Shown one piece after another: positions 61,157-64,000 of a DNA stretch of 64,000 nucleotides. The number at the start of each line of letters is the position of its first letter. Position 1 is the stretch's first letter. The stretch spans positions 58,785-122,784 of the forward strand of contig DMXM01000018.1 in assembly GCA_003482905.1 (NCBI GenBank), in the 5' to 3' direction. The notes under the pieces were generated by a model, which ran no database searches, had not been told where the DNA came from, and was given only the letters and a program-made list of their open reading frames with translations. Made by a program: the position numbers and the translations under genes. Source of the DNA: Elusimicrobiota bacterium. GTDB taxonomy: Bacteria > Elusimicrobiota > Elusimicrobia > Elusimicrobiales > UBA9959.

Positions 61157-61232
61157 GTGGCTTAGCGTGGCGGTTACAACGTTCATTTAACAAGCCACCC
61201 AGGAATTTCAGACCGGCGCCGCGCCGGTTTTT
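61157..61232 (+). promoter_or_regulatory. Structured leader and terminator hairpin upstream of surE
   Basis: GTGGCTT (61157-61163) pairs with AAGCCAC (61192-61198). ACCGGCG-CCG-CGCCGGT (61212-61228) is then followed by TTTTT. This is a good intrinsic terminator only 16 bases before the surE start, so it either ends a short upstream RNA or attenuates surE. The other bases of 61098-61248 hold nothing recognised. Confidence 0.55.
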
Positions 61233-61248
61233 CTACATAGGGGATAAC

Positions 61249-62007
61249 ATGGAAATACTCATCACCAACGACGACGGGATATACGCGGAGGGCATATACG
61301 CCCTGGCCACGGCGCTTAAAAAACTGGGGAATATAACCGTGGTGGCGCCTGACACCCAGCGCAGCGCCGTCGGGCACGCTATCACCATAGCCGACCCGCT
61401 CCGGGTAGTCCCGGCAAAGCGCAACGGCAAGTTCTTCGGCTACGCGGCCAGCGGCACCCCGGCGGACTGCGTAAAGCTGGGGATAAAATCCATTATGAAG
61501 AAAAGGCCGGACCTGGTGGTTTCCGGCATAAACCTGGGCGGCAACCAGGGTTACAATATCCTTTACTCCGGCACGGTCTCGGGCGCCACGGAGGGCGCGC
61601 TGCTGGGCATACCCTCGCTGGCGGTCTCCCTGGACACGTTCACCAAGCCCGACTTCAGCGCCTCGGCCGCCTTCGCCGTAAAGATAGCCGGGATGATGAA
61701 GAAACGCCGCCTGCCGCCGGGCACGCTGCTAAACGTCAACCTGCCCAATATCCCGGCCGCCCGAATAAAGGGCGTAAGGATAACCAACCAGAGCCGCACA
61801 TCGTTTAACGACTGGTTCGATAAGCGCGTGGACCCGCACGGCAACACCTACTACTGGATGACCGGCGACTTCAAGCCGAAGGACGCCGACCTGGCCAGCG
61901 ACCTCAACGCGCTGCGCGCCGGCTACGTCTCGGTGACGCCCATACAATTCGACCTGACCGATTATAAATTCGTATCCGAACTAGAGAACTGGGATATAAA
62001 GTTCTAG
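61249..62007 (+). CDS. surE: 5'/3'-nucleotidase SurE
   Basis: Metal-dependent nucleoside monophosphatase and exopolyphosphatase, 252 residues. Metal ligands appear in MEILITNDDGI (Asp-Asp), the Ser of DTQRSAVGHAIT and the Asn of SGINLGGNQG. YSGTVSGATEGALLGIPSLAVS is also conserved. The ATG at 61249 follows AGGGGATAAC. It heads a short operon with two unknown genes. Confidence 0.95.
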   Translation: MEILITNDDGIYAEGIYALATALKKLGNITVVAPDTQRSAVGHAITIADPLRVVPAKRNGKFFGYAASGTPADCVKLGIKSIMKKRPDLVVSGINLGGNQGYNILYSGTVSGATEGALLGIPSLAVSLDTFTKPDFSASAAFAVKIAGMMKKRRLPPGTLLNVNLPNIPAARIKGVRITNQSRTSFNDWFDKRVDPHGNTYYWMTGDFKPKDADLASDLNALRAGYVSVTPIQFDLTDYKFVSELENWDIKF

Positions 62008-62018
62008 GAGGGGGAAGT

Positions 62019-62630
62019 TTGAGCATAATTATACTGGCTTTGATGATTTCAGCCGGCCCCGCAGCCGCGCAACCCGCCGGGCAGGATCAGGCCGCCCCAC
62101 CTTTAAAATATTCACCGGAAATACGGAAGGCGGCCAGGAACCTGGCGCTGCTGCTGGAGCGCGGCGGGGAAATAGCCCCGGAGAAACTGGACGCCCTGGC
62201 GCCGGAACTGGCCAGGTTCAATAAAAAGCTGGAAGAGACGCTGGGCCGGGACCTGCTGGCCGACGCCGCCCGCCGCGAGAAAGAGCTGGACGACGCCGGG
62301 CGCACGGAAGCCGCAATAAAGGCACTTCAGGATTTCAGGACCTCCCTGCAGGTTTACTACGCAAAAACGGGGGGGAAATACCCCGCGGACCCGGCCGCGC
62401 TCGCCCCGGACGATCTCCCGACCATACCGGAACTGCACCTGCCAGGGCACGAGATGACCGCGAAGATCACGGTGATAGATTCAAAGGAATACGACGACGA
62501 TCTCGCCAAGGCCGTCACCGACTCCGGCGGCTGGCTTTATTTCTCCGGGCAGGATTCCATGAATTACGGACTGCTTATCATAGACTGCCGCCACCAGACA
62601 CCGGGCGGCGCGGAATTCCACAAATACTGA
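62019..62630 (+). CDS. Secreted protein with pilin-like C-terminal domain
   Basis: 203 residues, start TTG at 62019 after AGGAGGGGGAAG. A signal peptide (about 1-18, AAAQPAGQ) and a helical linker precede a C-terminal half that resembles the globular domain of type II secretion/type IV pseudopilins: LQDFRTSLQVYYAKTGGKYP, followed by GWLYFSGQDSMNYGLLIID. The N-terminal prepilin cleavage motif and long hydrophobic helix are missing, so it would not assemble like a pilin. The start of the next gene is seven bases downstream. Confidence 0.7.
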   Translation: MSIIILALMISAGPAAAQPAGQDQAAPPLKYSPEIRKAARNLALLLERGGEIAPEKLDALAPELARFNKKLEETLGRDLLADAARREKELDDAGRTEAAIKALQDFRTSLQVYYAKTGGKYPADPAALAPDDLPTIPELHLPGHEMTAKITVIDSKEYDDDLAKAVTDSGGWLYFSGQDSMNYGLLIIDCRHQTPGGAEFHKY

Positions 62631-62637
62631 GGCGACC

Positions 62638-64000
62638 ATGAAACACATGATCAAGGAAGAAGCTATAGGCGGCACCATAGAGAAGCTTATCAACAAATAC
62701 CCGTCGGAGGCGGAGCGGATCTCCGCCTGCGTGCGCCGGGCGGCCGGCCTCTGGAATACCAGGAAGGACGGCAGCGCGGCCGACTTCAGGCGTTTCTGCT
62801 GCGACAATTTCCTTATCGGCCCGGATCTGGAGAACCTGCTGGCGTCATTCGAAAAAAAGCTGGAAAGCGCCAACGGGCATTTCAGCGCCCTGCTGCTGAA
62901 ACTCCGCCGCGAGGTGGACGAGGACACCGGCCCGCTGACCCCGGCGGACAGGCTGTTCGCCGCCTATTCACCCGGCGCCCACTTCACCGAGGACATGTTC
63001 CAGACCCGCCTGGCCTTTCTGGCCCTGCTGAATTTTCCGGTACAGACCCTGGAAACCTGCCTGGAGAAAGGCCCGGCCTGGAGCCGCGACGAATGGGCCC
63101 GCGCCCGCCTGGCGCAGCGCTTCGCACACCGCGTGCCGTCGGAGATAAACAGGGACCTGACGGCCGCCTATTCGCAGGCCGAGCAGTATATAAACTCCTA
63201 CAATATCCATCTCCACAAAGTTACCGGCCCGGACGGCCAGGAACTGTTCCCCGAGGGCGTAAAGCTGATATCGCATTGGGGCCTGCGCGACTATCTCAAA
63301 GGCCTTTACGCCGACAAGACGGAGGGGATAAAGAAGCAGCGCGTTATACAGACCGTGATGGAGCGGATAATAACCCAGGAAATACCGACCGGCGCGATAA
63401 ACTCTGAAAAACACGCCTGGGACCCGGCCGCCAACACCTTGGACGGTGCCAAAGCGGCGCGCGAACCTGACACCCGCTACGAGAAGTTCCTGGATATTTT
63501 CAGGGCCCACCTTAAAGAGGACCAGTATTATCCGGTTGAGCCCACGCACATGGACCGTAAATTCAAGCTGGGCCGCGAAATACCCGAACCCGAGGTGGAG
63601 GCGATGTTCACCGGCCTGTTAGAGGCGGGAGTGGGCGACGAGGCCGCGGCGCTCATATCGGCCCGGCTCGGCCGGCCCCTGGAGCCTTTCGACATCTGGT
63701 ACGACGGTTTCAAGGCCCGCTCCGGGATAGCGCAGGAAGAACTGGACCGCGTAGTGACGGCCAAGTATCCGGACACCGCGGCTTTCCAGAACGGCATCCC
63801 CGAGATACTCCAAAAACTTGGTTTTTCAAAAGAAACAGCGCATTTTGTGGCCGAAAGGGTGGAAGTGAACGCGGCCCGCGGGGCGGGCCATGCCTGGGGC
63901 CCGGCCATGCGTACTGAAAAGGCGCATTTGCGCACCAGGGTCCCCAAAGGCGGCATGAACTACCAGGGCTTCAACGTGGCCATGCATGAGCTCGGCCACT
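62638..64000 (+). CDS. HExGH metallopeptidase-like protein, 3' end beyond the window
   Basis: An open frame of 454 codons from the ATG at 62638 runs off the window end. It starts KHMIKEEAIGGTIEKLINKY with no signal peptide visible. The last residues NVAMHELGH form a zincin helix (HExGH, as in M3-like gluzincins). The preceding sequence is helical, with LERVVTAKYPD-type and RTRVPKGGMNYQGFN segments. I do not place it in a named family with confidence. A GAGGCGACC ribosome site and coupling to the pilin-like gene support the start. Confidence 0.75.
   Translation, partial: MKHMIKEEAIGGTIEKLINKYPSEAERISACVRRAAGLWNTRKDGSAADFRRFCCDNFLIGPDLENLLASFEKKLESANGHFSALLLKLRREVDEDTGPLTPADRLFAAYSPGAHFTEDMFQTRLAFLALLNFPVQTLETCLEKGPAWSRDEWARARLAQRFAHRVPSEINRDLTAAYSQAEQYINSYNIHLHKVTGPDGQELFPEGVKLISHWGLRDYLKGLYADKTEGIKKQRVIQTVMERIITQEIPTGAINSEKHAWDPAANTLDGAKAAREPDTRYEKFLDIFRAHLKEDQYYPVEPTHMDRKFKLGREIPEPEVEAMFTGLLEAGVGDEAAALISARLGRPLEPFDIWYDGFKARSGIAQEELDRVVTAKYPDTAAFQNGIPEILQKLGFSKETAHFVAERVEVNAARGAGHAWGPAMRTEKAHLRTRVPKGGMNYQGFNVAMHELGH

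Overview
The window is 64 kb of dense, mostly G+C-rich bacterial chromosome: short intergenic gaps, many ATGA-type gene overlaps, both strands used. The organism cannot be named from sequence alone. An Elusimicrobiota-like Gram-negative bacterium would fit: AsmA and lipoproteins imply an outer membrane, and there is a pilin-like pseudopeptide domain next to surE and many hybrid kinases. This is inference. No rRNA, CRISPR array, intact transposase or phage gene was seen.

Layout. 1-5.4 kb holds housekeeping genes (Sua5, MgtE, a response regulator, a GT4 glycosyltransferase, an iron alcohol dehydrogenase) with two long perfect palindromes ending in GGGGAC/GTCCCC. 5.5-18.7 kb is a complete chemosensory locus: two tandem OmpR-like regulators, hybrid kinase, CheW, CheR-TPR, CheW, MCP, CheA-REC, CheB and a second hybrid kinase. 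Two of its transcription units share an inverted-repeat operator, a promoter and a downstream hairpin. 18.7-32.4 kb carries ADP-forming acetate-CoA ligase, a PfkB sugar kinase, AsmA, cutA-DUF4321-maf-queD-trxB, glpK, a PD-(D/E)XK nuclease, lipoproteins and rlmN. 32.4-39.3 kb is an amidohydrolase plus a three-subunit molybdenum hydroxylase whose FAD subunit is interrupted by a GltD-like NAD(P)H oxidoreductase.

39.3-50.2 kb is a rearranged region. A helicase gene and a heterodimeric ABC exporter, probably once neighbours, have had their ends duplicated. One cargo (lipoprotein plus cysteinyl-tRNA synthetase) sits inside the first copy. A second cargo (MFS-like transporter, GNAT-methyltransferase fusion, 7TM sensor kinase-receiver) lies between the copies and is edged by IS21-like terminal motifs. 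52-61.2 kb is accessory DNA: a Doc-type toxin-antitoxin pair, tRNA-Arg, a two-gene micro-operon behind a consensus promoter, secreted proteins including an HExxH metallopeptidase candidate, a MEMO1-AMMECR1 fusion, tRNA-His, a frameshifted TPR gene and a HepT-MntA pair. The window ends in surE, a pilin-like protein and a truncated HExGH protein.

A recurring feature is the leaderless-looking promoter: a -10 box ending exactly six bases before the ATG at four unrelated genes (65, 4241, 25142, 56898), three of them with a -35-like box 17 bases further upstream.
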